Shown here: piece after piece, positions 26,637 through 35,669 of the stretch
How positions within the stretch are numbered: position 1 is the stretch's first letter
How the letters are laid out: each line of letters starts with the position of its first letter
Origin: Asaia bogorensis
GTDB lineage: Bacteria; Pseudomonadota; Alphaproteobacteria; Acetobacterales; Acetobacteraceae
DNA: 64,000 nt
NCBI GenBank assembly: GCA_945868845.1
Contig: CAMBMS010000007.1
Span: forward strand, 41,088-105,087
Direction: 5' to 3'
Translations under genes and position numbers: made by a program
The notes under the pieces: model-generated
The model's input: only the letters and a program-made list of their open reading frames with translations
Told to the model about the DNA's origin: nothing
Databases searched by the model: none

Positions 26637-27923
26637 ATGATTGCTGACAGCGATGACGGCGTGATCATTGTGGGTGCGGGCCTCGCGGGCCTCGCCGCAG
26701 CCGCCGCCCTACGCCAGCGCGGCATCAAGGCTGTGGTGCTGGAAGCTTCCGCCCGCGCCGGCGGGCGCGCCTGGACGACCCATCCTCCCGAACTCGACGG
26801 TACATGGTTCGATCACGGCGCAATGTGGCTGCATGCGGCCGAACGGAACCCGCTGGTGCCGATCGCCAGGGAAGCCGGAGAACCACTGATAGCATCGGAC
26901 AGCTTCCGCACCGAGCGCACTTTCATCGGCACCCGTGCCGTCACTACGGACGAACATGCCGCGTACGAAGAAACCTGGCACAGCTATACCGCCACCGCGG
27001 ATACCATCCTGGCCACGCACGACGACGCTCCGCTCGCTGCGGTTGCCCAGCGCATGGCGGACAATCCATGGGCGGTTTCGGTGGAGAATTGGGAGGGTCC
27101 GGTTATCAATGTGGCGGACGCCAACGCCTTTTCTCTTCGTGACTGGCGTACCAATATGCTTGAAGGCTCCAATCTGATCATCCCCGGCGGCATCGGCGCC
27201 TTCGCCCAACGTGTGCTGGCCCCTATGGCTGCTAAGGTTGTTTTCCGGTGCCCCGTCGGCCGCATCGCCTGGCAAGAAGCCCATGGCGTGACGGTGGAAA
27301 CACCACGCGGACACTTGCGTGGCCGGGCCGTCATCGTCACCGCCTCAACCGGCGTGCTGAACAGCGGCGCCATCCGGTTCGACCCTCCCCTGCCGGCCAC
27401 GACGCAGGCGGATCTGGCTGCTCTGCCAATGGGCCTCGCCCAGAAAATCGCTTTCCGCGCCACCGGCGCCGACCGGCTCGACTTACCGGATCACTGCTCC
27501 ATAGATCGTCAGGTCAGCCGGAGCGGCGAACCCGCAATGGTGTTTTCCGCCTGGCCGACAGGGCGAAATTTCATCAGTGGCTGGGTCGGGGGTAGCATTG
27601 CCTGGGATCTGAACCGCGCCGGCCCATCCGCCATCGAAGATTTTGCACGTTCCGAACTCCGCCGCAGCTTGGGCGGCCGGATCGATCGCGCCCTGCAATT
27701 CGCGCTTGTCACCCAATGGGGCAACGACCCGCATTACCAAGGCGCCTACGCCTATGCCCTGCCTGGCCGCGTGGCAGCCCGCGCCCGCCTTCAAACCCCG
27801 ATCGCCGATGGACGTCTCCTTATCGCCGGCGAGGCGCAAAACGATGACGGCCTCGCCGGAACGCTCGCGGGAGCATGGAATGCGGGAACGCGGGCGGCGA
27901 GAGCAATCACCCCCGCCCGATGA
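26637..27923 (+). CDS. FAD-dependent amine oxidase family protein
   Basis: A 428-residue flavoprotein of the monoamine oxidase/polyamine oxidase type. The FAD dinucleotide motif [18 protein letters not shown] is at the N-terminus, followed by [12 protein letters not shown]. The C-terminal FAD motif is [21 protein letters not shown]. No signal peptide is seen, so it is cytosolic. A palindrome precedes the gene. Its last 17 bases overlap the end of a convergent SDR. The amine substrate is unknown. Confidence 0.87.
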   Translation: MIADSDDGVIIVGAGLAGLAAAAALRQRGIKAVVLEASARAGGRAWTTHPPELDGTWFDHGAMWLHAAERNPLVPIAREAGEPLIASDSFRTERTFIGTRAVTTDEHAAYEETWHSYTATADTILATHDDAPLAAVAQRMADNPWAVSVENWEGPVINVADANAFSLRDWRTNMLEGSNLIIPGGIGAFAQRVLAPMAAKVVFRCPVGRIAWQEAHGVTVETPRGHLRGRAVIVTASTGVLNSGAIRFDPPLPATTQADLAALPMGLAQKIAFRATGADRLDLPDHCSIDRQVSRSGEPAMVFSAWPTGRNFISGWVGGSIAWDLNRAGPSAIEDFARSELRRSLGGRIDRALQFALVTQWGNDPHYQGAYAYALPGRVAARARLQTPIADGRLLIAGEAQNDDGLAGTLAGAWNAGTRAARAITPAR

Positions 27924-28653
27924 ACGGCATATGCTGCGCTGCCACCATCAGAAATTGTATATTCGCATCCGGCCGCAGATTGGCCATCAGCAGCACGCTA
28001 TCGGCGACGCTGGCCGCATCCATGCGTGGTTCCACCATAATCGTACCATTCGCCTGTGGCACGCCATTGGCCATGCGCGCCGTCATCGGAGTTTCCGCGT
28101 TACCGATATCGATTTGGCCGCACTGGATATTGAATTTCCTACCATCGAGAGAAATCGTCTTCGTCAATCCCGTCACCGCATGCTTGGTGGAGGTATAGCC
28201 CACCGAGCCCGGCCGCGGCACATGCGCGCTGATCGAGCCGTTATTGATAATCCGTCCGCCCTGCGGATCCTGGTCGCGCATAGCGCGATAGGCGGCGTTG
28301 GCGCACAGGAACATGCCGATCAGGTTCACGTCCACCACGCGCTTGAACATCTCATAAGTGAAATCGCCGAAATTAGTCGCCGGCACGTTGCCGCCGGCAT
28401 TGTTGAACAGCACGTCCAACCGGCTCCACTTCGCCCTCACCGCCCCGAACAACTCCGCCACCTGATCGGGATCCGTCACATCGGTCGGCACCACCAACGG
28501 CGTGCCAGCTTTCGCCATACCCGCCGTCCCCTCCAGCGCATCGGTCCGCCGCCCCGCCAGCGCCACGCCATAGCCGTCGTTCAACAAGGCCAGCGCAGCC
28601 GCCCGTCCCACGCCGCTGCCCGCCCCCGTTACCACTGCAATCCGTTGAGCCAT
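27907..28653 (-). CDS. Short-chain dehydrogenase/reductase (SDR)
   Basis: Classical NAD(P)-dependent SDR, 248 residues. The cofactor motif [16 protein letters not shown] opens the protein, NNAGG is in the middle, and the catalytic YTSTKHAV gives Tyr and Lys. The GGAGGA ribosome-binding site precedes ATG 28653. Its 3' end overlaps the amine oxidase by 17 bp. It may reduce or oxidise the carbonyl product of that neighbour, though the genes converge and are not co-transcribed. Confidence 0.88.
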   Translation of the reverse strand: MAQRIAVVTGAGSGVGRAAALALLNDGYGVALAGRRTDALEGTAGMAKAGTPLVVPTDVTDPDQVAELFGAVRAKWSRLDVLFNNAGGNVPATNFGDFTYEMFKRVVDVNLIGMFLCANAAYRAMRDQDPQGGRIINNGSISAHVPRPGSVGYTSTKHAVTGLTKTISLDGRKFNIQCGQIDIGNAETPMTARMANGVPQANGTIMVEPRMDAASVADSVLLMANLRPDANIQFLMVAAQHMPFIGRG

Positions 28654-28766
28654 GATGTCCTCCGTTTGGCCGTTGATCGGCGCCCATCATATGGTGCCGC
28701 CTTGGTTGCAGCCAGCACCCAGCCATGCGAGCCTTCCCCCGTCGTGACAAAACGGGGGAACATCAA

Positions 28767-29246
28767 ATGCAAGACCTGTTGCCACTGGCGGAACAAATCG
28801 GCGCCCGGTTGAAGACACGGAAGGAAACCATCGCCGTGGCGGAGTCCTCCACCGGCGGGTTGATCTCCGCTTCCCTGCTCTCGATGGCGGGTGCCTCGGT
28901 CTATTTCATGGGCGGGTCAGTGATCTACACCCGCACCGCGCGGGCTGTGCTGATGGGTATCACGCCGGAAATGATGGAGGGCAAGCGCGCCTCTACTGAG
29001 TATTACGCCAACCTACTCGCCACCACGGTGCGGGGAAAATTCAGCACCAGCTGGGGCATTGGGGAAACCGGGGCCACCGGCCCCACCGGCAACAGCTATG
29101 GCGATGCGCCCGGCCATTGCTGCTATGCCATCGCCGGCCCTGTCAGCCATGCCTTCACCTTAGAAACCGGCAGCCCGGACCGCGCCGGCAATATGCGCCT
29201 GTTCGCCAAGGCAGTGATGGAGCGGTTGCTGAAAGACCTCGAATAG
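28767..29246 (+). CDS. CinA C-terminal domain protein (PncC-like)
   Basis: A 159-residue single-domain CinA family protein; the family includes nicotinamide-mononucleotide deamidase. The Ser motif is AESSTGGLISASLL (family form ESCTGG) and the glycine-rich GETGATGPTGNSYGD follows. The Tyr-containing segment reads VIYTRTAR where the catalytic form usually has Tyr-x-N-x-x-Lys, so the Lys appears replaced by Arg. The protein may have shifted function. GGGGGAA precedes the start. Confidence 0.78.
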   Translation: MQDLLPLAEQIGARLKTRKETIAVAESSTGGLISASLLSMAGASVYFMGGSVIYTRTARAVLMGITPEMMEGKRASTEYYANLLATTVRGKFSTSWGIGETGATGPTGNSYGDAPGHCCYAIAGPVSHAFTLETGSPDRAGNMRLFAKAVMERLLKDLE

Positions 29247-29260
29247 CTATCGGGGAGTAA

Positions 29261-30025
29261 CTACCGCGCCCGGTCGCCCATCATGGCGGAGAGCGTCGGC
29301 TCCACAATTTCCGCAATGCGCAGCCAGGCCGCCGCGCTGGGGTGCAGCAAGGGTTCCGGCGGATTCAATGCGCCGTCATAAAATGCAGTCTCGTCCAATA
29401 CGCCATGCCGCAGGAACGCCGCGCTCACATCGATAAAACGCGCATCGACGGAACGCAAGAAACGCTCTGCTAGCATGCGGTTCAACGCCTTGGTCTGCGT
29501 ATCCACCCAGGGCGAACGCCGGCTAGGCAATACACTCAGCACGATAATTTTCGTACGCAGTAGACGTTGGCGCAGTATTGTCACGATCGCCTCGATACCC
29601 GCGAATGTCGCCATGGCATCCCACCGCACCCGGCCGAGATTATTGGCTCCGATCAGTAGTTGGACAGCTCTCGGGGTAACGCCAGAGATCTCTCCATTGC
29701 GCAGCCGCCAGATCACACTGGCGGTGGTGTCGCCCTTGAAACCCAGATTGACCGCATGGCGCGGCGCATAAAACCGGTCCCACACGGCGGCGAAATCCTG
29801 CCGCGGTAATGGCCCCCGTAGCTCCAGGTCTTGCGTGATAGAATCCCCAATAAGAAGCAGATCCGCCGAGCCCTGCCGCAGCCGTTCCAGAACCCCCTGG
29901 TGCCGCGCGCGCCACCAGGGCAGATCCATGCGCGACAACGGTCGCGCGGCCGGCACATCAGGCCCGGCCGCGGCGAGGAGAAGGGGCGACCCCAGTAGCA
30001 GCGCGCGCCGCGCCAGCCCGTTCAT
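29261..30025 (-). CDS. SGNH/GDSL-type hydrolase, exported
   Basis: A 254-residue lipase/esterase of the SGNH fold. A signal peptide (about 26 residues) is present. Block I is LLLIGDSITQDLEL with the nucleophile Ser; block III is IGANNLGR with the Asn; the catalytic Asp-x-x-His is probably in the C-terminal LNPPEPLLHPSAAAW region. It overlaps the CaiB stop by four bases (ATGA), so it is translated with it. Possible roles are deacylation of a cell-surface glycan or a secreted ester. Confidence 0.85.
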   Translation of the reverse strand: MNGLARRALLLGSPLLLAAAGPDVPAARPLSRMDLPWWRARHQGVLERLRQGSADLLLIGDSITQDLELRGPLPRQDFAAVWDRFYAPRHAVNLGFKGDTTASVIWRLRNGEISGVTPRAVQLLIGANNLGRVRWDAMATFAGIEAIVTILRQRLLRTKIIVLSVLPSRRSPWVDTQTKALNRMLAERFLRSVDARFIDVSAAFLRHGVLDETAFYDGALNPPEPLLHPSAAAWLRIAEIVEPTLSAMMGDRAR

Positions 30026-31221
30026 CCCGCCGTCGCACGTCCGGTGATGGTGGCGATCTCCGCGTCCGAATAGCCGATCTCGCGCAATACTTCGTCAGTA
30101 TGCTGGCCAAAGGTCGCCGGCAGGCGATGCACCGAAGGCGGCGTGGCAGAAAACTGCGCCGGCACGGACGTCAGAACGAACTTGCCTTCTACGGGATGCT
30201 CCACCTCGGTGAAAAATCCCGTCTCGCGTAGATAGTGGTCTTCCAGCAATTGGGGCAATGTGTTCACCGGACCGTTGGGAATATCGGCCGCGGTTAGGAT
30301 GTCGCTCCACTCGGTCGTCGTGCGCCTGGCCATGTTGTCGTACAGGGTGCCGTAGACCAGCTCCACATTGTCCGAACGTGTTTTAATGGAATTAAAGCGC
30401 GGATCGTCCATCAATTCCGGCATACCGAAGGCGGTAAAGATTTTCCGGTAATGATCGTCCGATACCGCGATTAGGCAGATAAATCCGTCCTTGGTCGGGT
30501 AGGGCCGCCGATGCGGGGTCAGCATGCGCGGATAGCCCATGCCGCGTTCCGGTTCACCGATCGTGCCGCCCCAGAAATGCTCGACCAGAAGGAAGGAAAG
30601 CATAGTTTCCAACATGGGGACATGCACTTCCTGGCCCTGGCCGGAGCGTTCGCGGTGAAACAGCGCCATGCCGATCATCGCGGCCAAGGTCATGCCGCAA
30701 TGCTTGTCCGCAACCACGGTAGGAAAATAACGCGGTGCGCCATCTGGCCCCGGGTTCAGGCTGGCCATGCCGGAGCGGCCCTGGATCAGATCGTCATAGG
30801 CCGGGTTATCGCGCGCCGAGGAATTTTTACGAAAACCAGACGCGCACGCCAAGATGATGCGCGAGTTGATGCGTGATAGATTTTCATAACTTAAGCCCAG
30901 ACGATCCGCCGCACCCAGGCGCATATTATGGACGACGATATCCGCGCCCTTCACCAGTCGCCATAGCGCCTGCTTTGCAGATTCGGTTTTTAGATCCAGC
31001 ACGATGCAACGCTTGTTGCGGTTAAGATTGGCGTAATAGCTGCCCATCCCAGGCGTGCGCGACGGACCGATGAAGCGCACCGCATCCCCACCGGGCGTTT
31101 CGATCTTGATGACATCGGCGCCCATGTCGCCGAGCGTCTGCGTCGCGAACGGACCCAGCACCACGGTGGTAAGATCGATAACGCGGATACCGCGCAACGG
31201 CCCGGTCGGCTGCGTGTCCAT
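30022..31221 (-). CDS. CaiB/BaiF family CoA-transferase (second copy)
   Basis: A 399-residue family III CoA-transferase. The N-terminus LRGIRVIDLTTVVLGPFATQ and MGADVIKIETPGGD are typical, followed by GADIVVHNMRLGAADRLG before the catalytic Asp loop. I place the start at 31221, just before the family N-terminus; ATG 31266 and internal choices lack a ribosome-binding site. It begins five bases after the stop of an internally deleted LLM oxidoreductase, and may be translated by coupling to it. It shares only family-level features with the copy at 906-2042. Confidence 0.87.
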   Translation of the reverse strand: MDTQPTGPLRGIRVIDLTTVVLGPFATQTLGDMGADVIKIETPGGDAVRFIGPSRTPGMGSYYANLNRNKRCIVLDLKTESAKQALWRLVKGADIVVHNMRLGAADRLGLSYENLSRINSRIILACASGFRKNSSARDNPAYDDLIQGRSGMASLNPGPDGAPRYFPTVVADKHCGMTLAAMIGMALFHRERSGQGQEVHVPMLETMLSFLLVEHFWGGTIGEPERGMGYPRMLTPHRRPYPTKDGFICLIAVSDDHYRKIFTAFGMPELMDDPRFNSIKTRSDNVELVYGTLYDNMARRTTTEWSDILTAADIPNGPVNTLPQLLEDHYLRETGFFTEVEHPVEGKFVLTSVPAQFSATPPSVHRLPATFGQHTDEVLREIGYSDAEIATITGRATAG

Positions 31222-31226
31222 GGAAA

Positions 31227-31418
31227 CTAGCACCGAAAATCCGGCATCACTGCCTCGGATACCCATTGCAATTGCTCGACCATCATCGCCATTGGCGTAG
31301 TAAGCGGGGTGGCCAGTTGTTCTTTGGTGAAGCGTTGCTCATTCGCCGGCGTTGCCTCGCGGCCGCAATCGGGCAGATCGATATGGCCAGGATAAACCGT
31401 GACAAAATGGGTAATCAT
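31227..31418 (-). pseudogene. Internally deleted LLM-class flavin oxidoreductase (63 residues)
   Basis: The frame opens with an intact AAGGAT ribosome-binding site and ATG. Residues 1-38 (MITHFVTVYPGHIDL then PDCGREATPANEQRFTKEQL) match the start of LLM-class flavin-dependent oxidoreductases. The last 20 residues (MVEQLQWVSEAVMPDFR) resemble the C-terminal helix of the same family. About 300 residues between them, including the whole active site, are missing, yet the junction is in frame and ends in a normal stop. It could still be translated as a small protein feeding ribosomes to the CoA-transferase start five bases later. Confidence 0.65.
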
Positions 31419-31442
31419 CGAAATATCCTTAATACGCTTGGA

Positions 31443-32537
31443 TCAGGGCGGTTTAACGGCCTTAGAGGAGCCACGAAACAAGTCGCCGAAATGGATGAAC
31501 ATGTCGCCAAAATTCCGCTGCCGGCGGGTATCGACGGACACGGTGGCGGTCATCCCCGCACGCAAGGTCGGTTCACCCTTATGGGGTTTCAGGCTGATAC
31601 GCACCGGCAAGCGCTGCACCACTTTCACCCAGTTCCCGGACGCGTTCTGTGGCGGTAGGATCGCGAACTCAGCACCCGTCGCGGGGCTGATGCTGTCCAC
31701 CACGCCGTCCCAGGTCACATCCGGGTACATATCCAGCACCACTTCCACCTTCTGCCCGACCTCGATATTGGTAAGAGTCGTTTCCTTCAGATTCGCCTCC
31801 ACCCAGGGTCGGCGTTCGGTCACCAGGGCGAAGATGGGCGTAGCTGCGCGCACCTGCTCGCCCGGTTGCAGGCGGACATTCGCCGCGGTACCACCAATCG
31901 GCGCGGTGATGGTGGTGCGTCGCAGATCGAGTGCCACACGGTCACGCAGGGCTTTTTGCTCGCGCACGGAGGGATGCTCATCCGCTAGCAAATCCGGATT
32001 ACCCTTCAGGGTGGTCAGCACCCTTGTCAGGCGCTGGCGAACGACCTTGATCCGTTCCTGCGCTACCCTGGCGTCGTTCATCGCCTCTTCCAGCTTGGTC
32101 GGCGGCGCCACACCGCGCGCGACGAGTTCTTGCTGGCGGTCGGCCTGACGCGACAGATACTCGGCGCGGCTTTCTAGCTCGCCTAGCTCGCTCCGGATTT
32201 CGTAATAGGTGGCGCGCGCAGTCTCCACCCCGGTGCGTACCGCCTCCAGCTCGGCTTCTTCTTTTTCCAGGGCTAGGCGAAACGGCTCGGGGTCGATGCG
32301 CAGCAACACCGCGCCGGCGAGAACCTGGGCATGATCGCGCACCGCGACCTCGATCACCCTTCCCGAGACTTCGGCGGCAACCTGCACGATATCAGCCTTC
32401 ACATAGGCGTTCTCGGTGGTGATATACCGCCCACCCATCTGCCAGATAAACGCCGCACCGAGGATAACCACGGCCGGCACACCCACCAGCAACACCAGCC
32501 GGAGCACCAGACGTCGCGCCAGACGTATCCGAATCAT
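31443..32537 (-). CDS. HlyD/EmrA-type membrane fusion protein
   Basis: Periplasmic adaptor of a multidrug pump, 364 residues. One N-terminal membrane helix (about 12-32) is followed by TENAYVKADIVQVAAEVSGR, the lipoyl/barrel start of EmrA. A long coiled-coil hairpin covers roughly 95-195 (rich in Glu, Arg, Ala). The barrel then returns at ITAPIGGTAANVRLQPGEQV. It overlaps the marR stop by four bases and should be co-transcribed with it. Its partner pump is the DHA2 transporter on the opposite strand at 33223. No outer-membrane TolC-type gene is nearby. Confidence 0.88.
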   Translation of the reverse strand: MIRIRLARRLVLRLVLLVGVPAVVILGAAFIWQMGGRYITTENAYVKADIVQVAAEVSGRVIEVAVRDHAQVLAGAVLLRIDPEPFRLALEKEEAELEAVRTGVETARATYYEIRSELGELESRAEYLSRQADRQQELVARGVAPPTKLEEAMNDARVAQERIKVVRQRLTRVLTTLKGNPDLLADEHPSVREQKALRDRVALDLRRTTITAPIGGTAANVRLQPGEQVRAATPIFALVTERRPWVEANLKETTLTNIEVGQKVEVVLDMYPDVTWDGVVDSISPATGAEFAILPPQNASGNWVKVVQRLPVRISLKPHKGEPTLRAGMTATVSVDTRRQRNFGDMFIHFGDLFRGSSKAVKPP

Positions 32538-33085
32538 CGCATCATCCCCTTAGCCGCGAGCGGCATATCTGCCGGGCCGCCGCGGCGCGGTCCCATGGAC
32601 TGCAGCTGCATTTTAATCCGCTCCATCATGTCTGCCAGTAAATTACGCTCCCCATCGGCCAGGGAGGCCATGACGTCGTCCAGCATATCCTCGGCGATAC
32701 GACCCATTTCCGCCTGCACCCCGCGCGCCTCGGTGGTGAGATAGAGCCGGTTGACACGCCGGTCAGTAGCATCGGCGCGGCGCTCGACCCAGTTCTTACG
32801 CTCCATCCTGTCAATCATGCGCCCCGCTGTCGCTCGTTCCACTTCCAGCATTTCCGCCAGCTCGGTCTGGCTCACCCCGGGACGATGGTGCAGCAGGCTC
32901 AGCACCTGCCATTGCGCCCGCGTCAGGCCAATCCGGCGCACACGGCGATCGAACGACGCCCGCATCAACCGCGCAACGTCGGAGATGAGATAGCCGATAT
33001 ATCGCCGGTCCCCCGGCATCGGACCGTCCCGAAGACGGTCTTCAGCCGGCAGGCTTTTGGAGATGGGGTCTTTCGGAGAATGCAT
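32534..33085 (-). CDS. MarR family transcriptional regulator
   Basis: A 183-residue winged-helix repressor. The LTRAQWQVLSLLHHRPGVSQ helix and the recognition region LAEMLEVERATAGRMIDRME are typical, followed by the wing with RRVNRLYLTTEARG. The first 22 residues are poorly conserved and the true start could be Met23. It is divergent from the efflux pump gene and upstream of the adaptor, so it most likely represses all three genes through sites at 33121-33163. A small lipophilic compound is the expected inducer. Confidence 0.9.
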   Translation of the reverse strand: MHSPKDPISKSLPAEDRLRDGPMPGDRRYIGYLISDVARLMRASFDRRVRRIGLTRAQWQVLSLLHHRPGVSQTELAEMLEVERATAGRMIDRMERKNWVERRADATDRRVNRLYLTTEARGVQAEMGRIAEDMLDDVMASLADGERNLLADMMERIKMQLQSMGPRRGGPADMPLAAKGMMR

Positions 33086-33120
33086 GGGTGCCGTGCGGCT
33101 GGGGCTGGATTCAAGGGGTC

Positions 33121-33163
33121 GTCAGAAACTGACACCTAGCTTAATATCGCTCTAGCTATATTC
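33121..33163. promoter_or_regulatory. Candidate MarR operators between marR and the efflux pump
   Basis: Two inverted repeats lie in the 137 bp divergent region. GTCAG-AAA-CTGAC (33121-33133) is perfect. AATAT and ATATT (33143-33147, 33158-33162) are perfect five-base arms ten bases apart in an AT-rich patch. Both fit the size of MarR sites; the second may overlap a -10 region. Confidence 0.45.
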
Positions 33164-33222
33164 GTCAAGCCTACGAATCCGCTGAGGCCCGTTGTCATCC
33201 ATGCATAGCTTGCGCCCACTTC

Positions 33223-34758
33223 ATGTCCGATAACATTCCGGACGATTCCCCGCTTGTGACCAGCCTGTCGTTTTCCCGCCGGATCATGATTATGATCGCG
33301 GTGGTGATGGGGACTACGCTGTATTCTACCACCCTGCTGGTGGCCTCCGCCATTTTGCCGCAGATGCAAGGTTCTATGGCGGCGACGGCGGACGAAATCG
33401 CCTGGACCACCACCTTCAACCTCCTGGCCACCGCCATCGTCACGCCGATGACGGGCTGGCTGACGGCGAGTTTCGGGCGGCGACGGGTAATGCTCTATGG
33501 GGTGGGCGGGTTCACCATTGCCACCTATCTGTGCGGGCAGGCGGAATCGCTGGGGATGCTCGTACTGTGGCGGGTGTTGCAGGGCGGCATCGGCGCGCCG
33601 CTGACGCCCTTGTCCAACGCGCTGGTACTGGATTGCTTCCCGCGCCGGCAGGCCGGGCTGGTGAGTTCGCTGTTCGGAATGTCGGCGGTGGTGCTGGGAC
33701 CGGTGATCGGCCCGACCGTCGGCGGTTTCCTGGCTGAGGCCTATAGCTGGCGCTATGCCTTCTACATGATCGTTCCCGCCGGTATGGCCGCTTGGGTGGC
33801 GCTGTTCTTCGTTATGCCGAAGGATGAGCCGGGGGCGCAGGTGCGACTAGACTGGACGGGCTTCATCGGGCTTTCGCTGGCGATCGGCGCGTTGCAAATG
33901 GTGCTTTCGCGCGGGCAGAAGCTGGACTGGTTCGAATCCCCAGAAATTATCCTGGAATGTTTCATTGCCGCGCTGGCCTTCTACATGTTCGTTGCGCACA
34001 GCATGACCGCGAACCGGCCCTTCCTGAACCCCCGCCTACTACTGGACCGCAACTACGCACTGGGACTGATTCTTGTGTTCACCTACGGCATGCTGAACTT
34101 CACCCCGCTAGTGCTGCTGCCCGACCTATTGCAGACGCATGTCGGCTTTCCCGACAATATGATCGGTACGATCGTCGGCTTCCGTGGCATCGGCGGCACG
34201 ATCGGGTTCTTTGCCGCCATGTTCATTGGCCGGCTGGACCCGCGTATCGGGCTGACGATGGGATTTGGTCTGCTGGCGCTGCCCGGCGTGTGGCTGATGA
34301 ATATCGACCTGAACGTCACCCATCAGGAGCTGCTGATAAACTCCCTGGTACAGGGGATGGCGACTGGCATCGTCTGGGTGCCGCTTTCCGTCATGGCGTT
34401 TTCCACCCTGGAGCAGCGCTTCATGGCCGAGGGCATGGCAGTGTTCCACCTGCTGCGCAATCTGGGCTCCAGCCTATTCATTTCGCTGGCCTTCGCGCAG
34501 GTGATTCAATCGACCGGAGCCAATTACAGCCGGATGACAGAGATGGTATCTCCCTATAACCGGGCGCTCGATCTGCCCTGGGCGATGGGGGGCTGGACGG
34601 TGGAGACTGTGCCGGGGCTGGCGCGGCTGGCCAGGGAGATCAATCGCCAGTCAGCGTTGATCGGGTATCTGAACGCCTTCACGCTGTATACGGTGACAGC
34701 GCTGGGGGCGATCCTTATCGTTTGGCTGGTGCCGAAGCGGCCGCGAGCGGCGGTCTGA
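33223..34758 (+). CDS. DHA2-family MFS drug efflux pump (EmrB/QacA type)
   Basis: A 511-residue, 14-helix proton-coupled exporter. Helix 1 begins near residue 20 (IMIMIAVVMGTTLYS). The motif-A-like loop is TGWLTASFGRRRVMLYG and motif C is VVLGPVIGPTVGGFL. It would pair with the adaptor on the other strand to span the envelope. Divergent placement from marR and the adaptor gene, instead of the usual single emrAB operon, is unusual but not rare in alphaproteobacteria. Confidence 0.9.
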   Translation: MSDNIPDDSPLVTSLSFSRRIMIMIAVVMGTTLYSTTLLVASAILPQMQGSMAATADEIAWTTTFNLLATAIVTPMTGWLTASFGRRRVMLYGVGGFTIATYLCGQAESLGMLVLWRVLQGGIGAPLTPLSNALVLDCFPRRQAGLVSSLFGMSAVVLGPVIGPTVGGFLAEAYSWRYAFYMIVPAGMAAWVALFFVMPKDEPGAQVRLDWTGFIGLSLAIGALQMVLSRGQKLDWFESPEIILECFIAALAFYMFVAHSMTANRPFLNPRLLLDRNYALGLILVFTYGMLNFTPLVLLPDLLQTHVGFPDNMIGTIVGFRGIGGTIGFFAAMFIGRLDPRIGLTMGFGLLALPGVWLMNIDLNVTHQELLINSLVQGMATGIVWVPLSVMAFSTLEQRFMAEGMAVFHLLRNLGSSLFISLAFAQVIQSTGANYSRMTEMVSPYNRALDLPWAMGGWTVETVPGLARLAREINRQSALIGYLNAFTLYTVTALGAILIVWLVPKRPRAAV

Positions 34759-34786
34759 GGCACAGCTTGCCCGCAGGGCGGTCAAC

Positions 34787-35353
34787 CTATTTCCTGAGCA
34801 GGGACGGGTCACGCAAGGTGGTATCCTGGCCTTTCGGCGCCGTGGCGACGGCGTCTTCCAACGTGGCGGTGGCGCGCCATTCGCTGGACGGACGCACCGC
34901 GGCCTCGCTGCCGACCTGATCGATGTCCCAGTAGACTTCCAATTCATGCCCGTCCGGGTCGCGGAATTCCACCGCCACCTGACAGCCTGCGCGGCGTCGA
35001 CCCTCAAAATGCGGGGTGATGCAAAACTTCAGCAGATGCTCGCGGACGCGGAAGACTTCATCGAGGGAACTCACCTCAAAGGCGATGTGGTTCAGGGTAC
35101 CGCCTTGCAAGGGCGCCTTGTGGCCGCCAAACAGGGCGATACCGTGGTGATCGGTATTGTAGCGAAGGAACACGAGGCCGCCGGGGCGCTGATTCTCGCC
35201 CATGCTTTCGGTAACGGAAAGGCCCAGAACTTCCGTGTAGAACTGGGTGGACCGTTCGATGTCGGTAACATTCACCCCGACATGGCCGATCTTGCTGATG
35301 CGGAACGGCGTGCCTTCGGGGCGCTGCATGGCGTTTATTTTCTCGACATCCAT
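34787..35353 (-). CDS. VOC family protein (glyoxalase/extradiol dioxygenase fold)
   Basis: A 188-residue metal enzyme of the vicinal-oxygen-chelate fold. Metal ligands are in SKIGHVGVNVTDIERSTQFY (His), LNHIAFEVSSLDEV (His) and DGHELEVYWD (Glu). A charged tail of about 40 residues follows. GGGAGG lies seven bases before ATG 35353. It is the last gene of the hydantoinase operon (minus strand), 22 bp after the small gene at 35376. It could be a ring-cleaving dioxygenase, an epimerase or a glyoxalase; the sequence does not decide. Confidence 0.84.
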   Translation of the reverse strand: MDVEKINAMQRPEGTPFRISKIGHVGVNVTDIERSTQFYTEVLGLSVTESMGENQRPGGLVFLRYNTDHHGIALFGGHKAPLQGGTLNHIAFEVSSLDEVFRVREHLLKFCITPHFEGRRRAGCQVAVEFRDPDGHELEVYWDIDQVGSEAAVRPSSEWRATATLEDAVATAPKGQDTTLRDPSLLRK

Positions 35354-35375
35354 AACTGTGCCTCCCGTTCTTCGT

Positions 35376-35669
35376 TCAGGCTGGCCCGACGCGCAGCCTC
35401 GTACCTGTATTGGATCCCAGTTCGTTGCGCAACGCCGAAAGCAGCGCGCCGATGGAGGGGTGCATGCGCGCCGAAAGTCCCGCGGCTTCGCGCGCGGGGG
35501 TTTGCAATTGCCAGCGGGCGGGACGCAGGGATGCATCGACCGCCGCCACATGATACCGCGCGCCATTCATGTTCAGCGCAATCCCATCGGCTTCCGCCAC
35601 CAGTTTCCCCTGCACCCCCCATAAGGAGAGGCAGTCGAGCAGCAGGGATAGGGTCTCCGCCTGCGTCAC
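35376..35669 (-). CDS. Unidentified 97-residue protein in the hydantoinase operon
   Basis: A GTG start at 35669 overlaps the hydantoinase stop by four bases (GTGA), a strong sign of a real, coupled gene. The protein is 97 residues, with a helical start (AETLSLLLDCLSLWGV) and then a beta-rich centre. The C-terminus PSIGALLSALRNELGSNTGT is Leu/Arg-rich. No signal peptide, Cys pair or known motif is seen. Its place between the hydantoinase and a VOC protein suggests an accessory subunit. I do not recognise the family. Confidence 0.65.
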   Translation of the reverse strand: MTQAETLSLLLDCLSLWGVQGKLVAEADGIALNMNGARYHVAAVDASLRPARWQLQTPAREAAGLSARMHPSIGALLSALRNELGSNTGTRLRVGPA

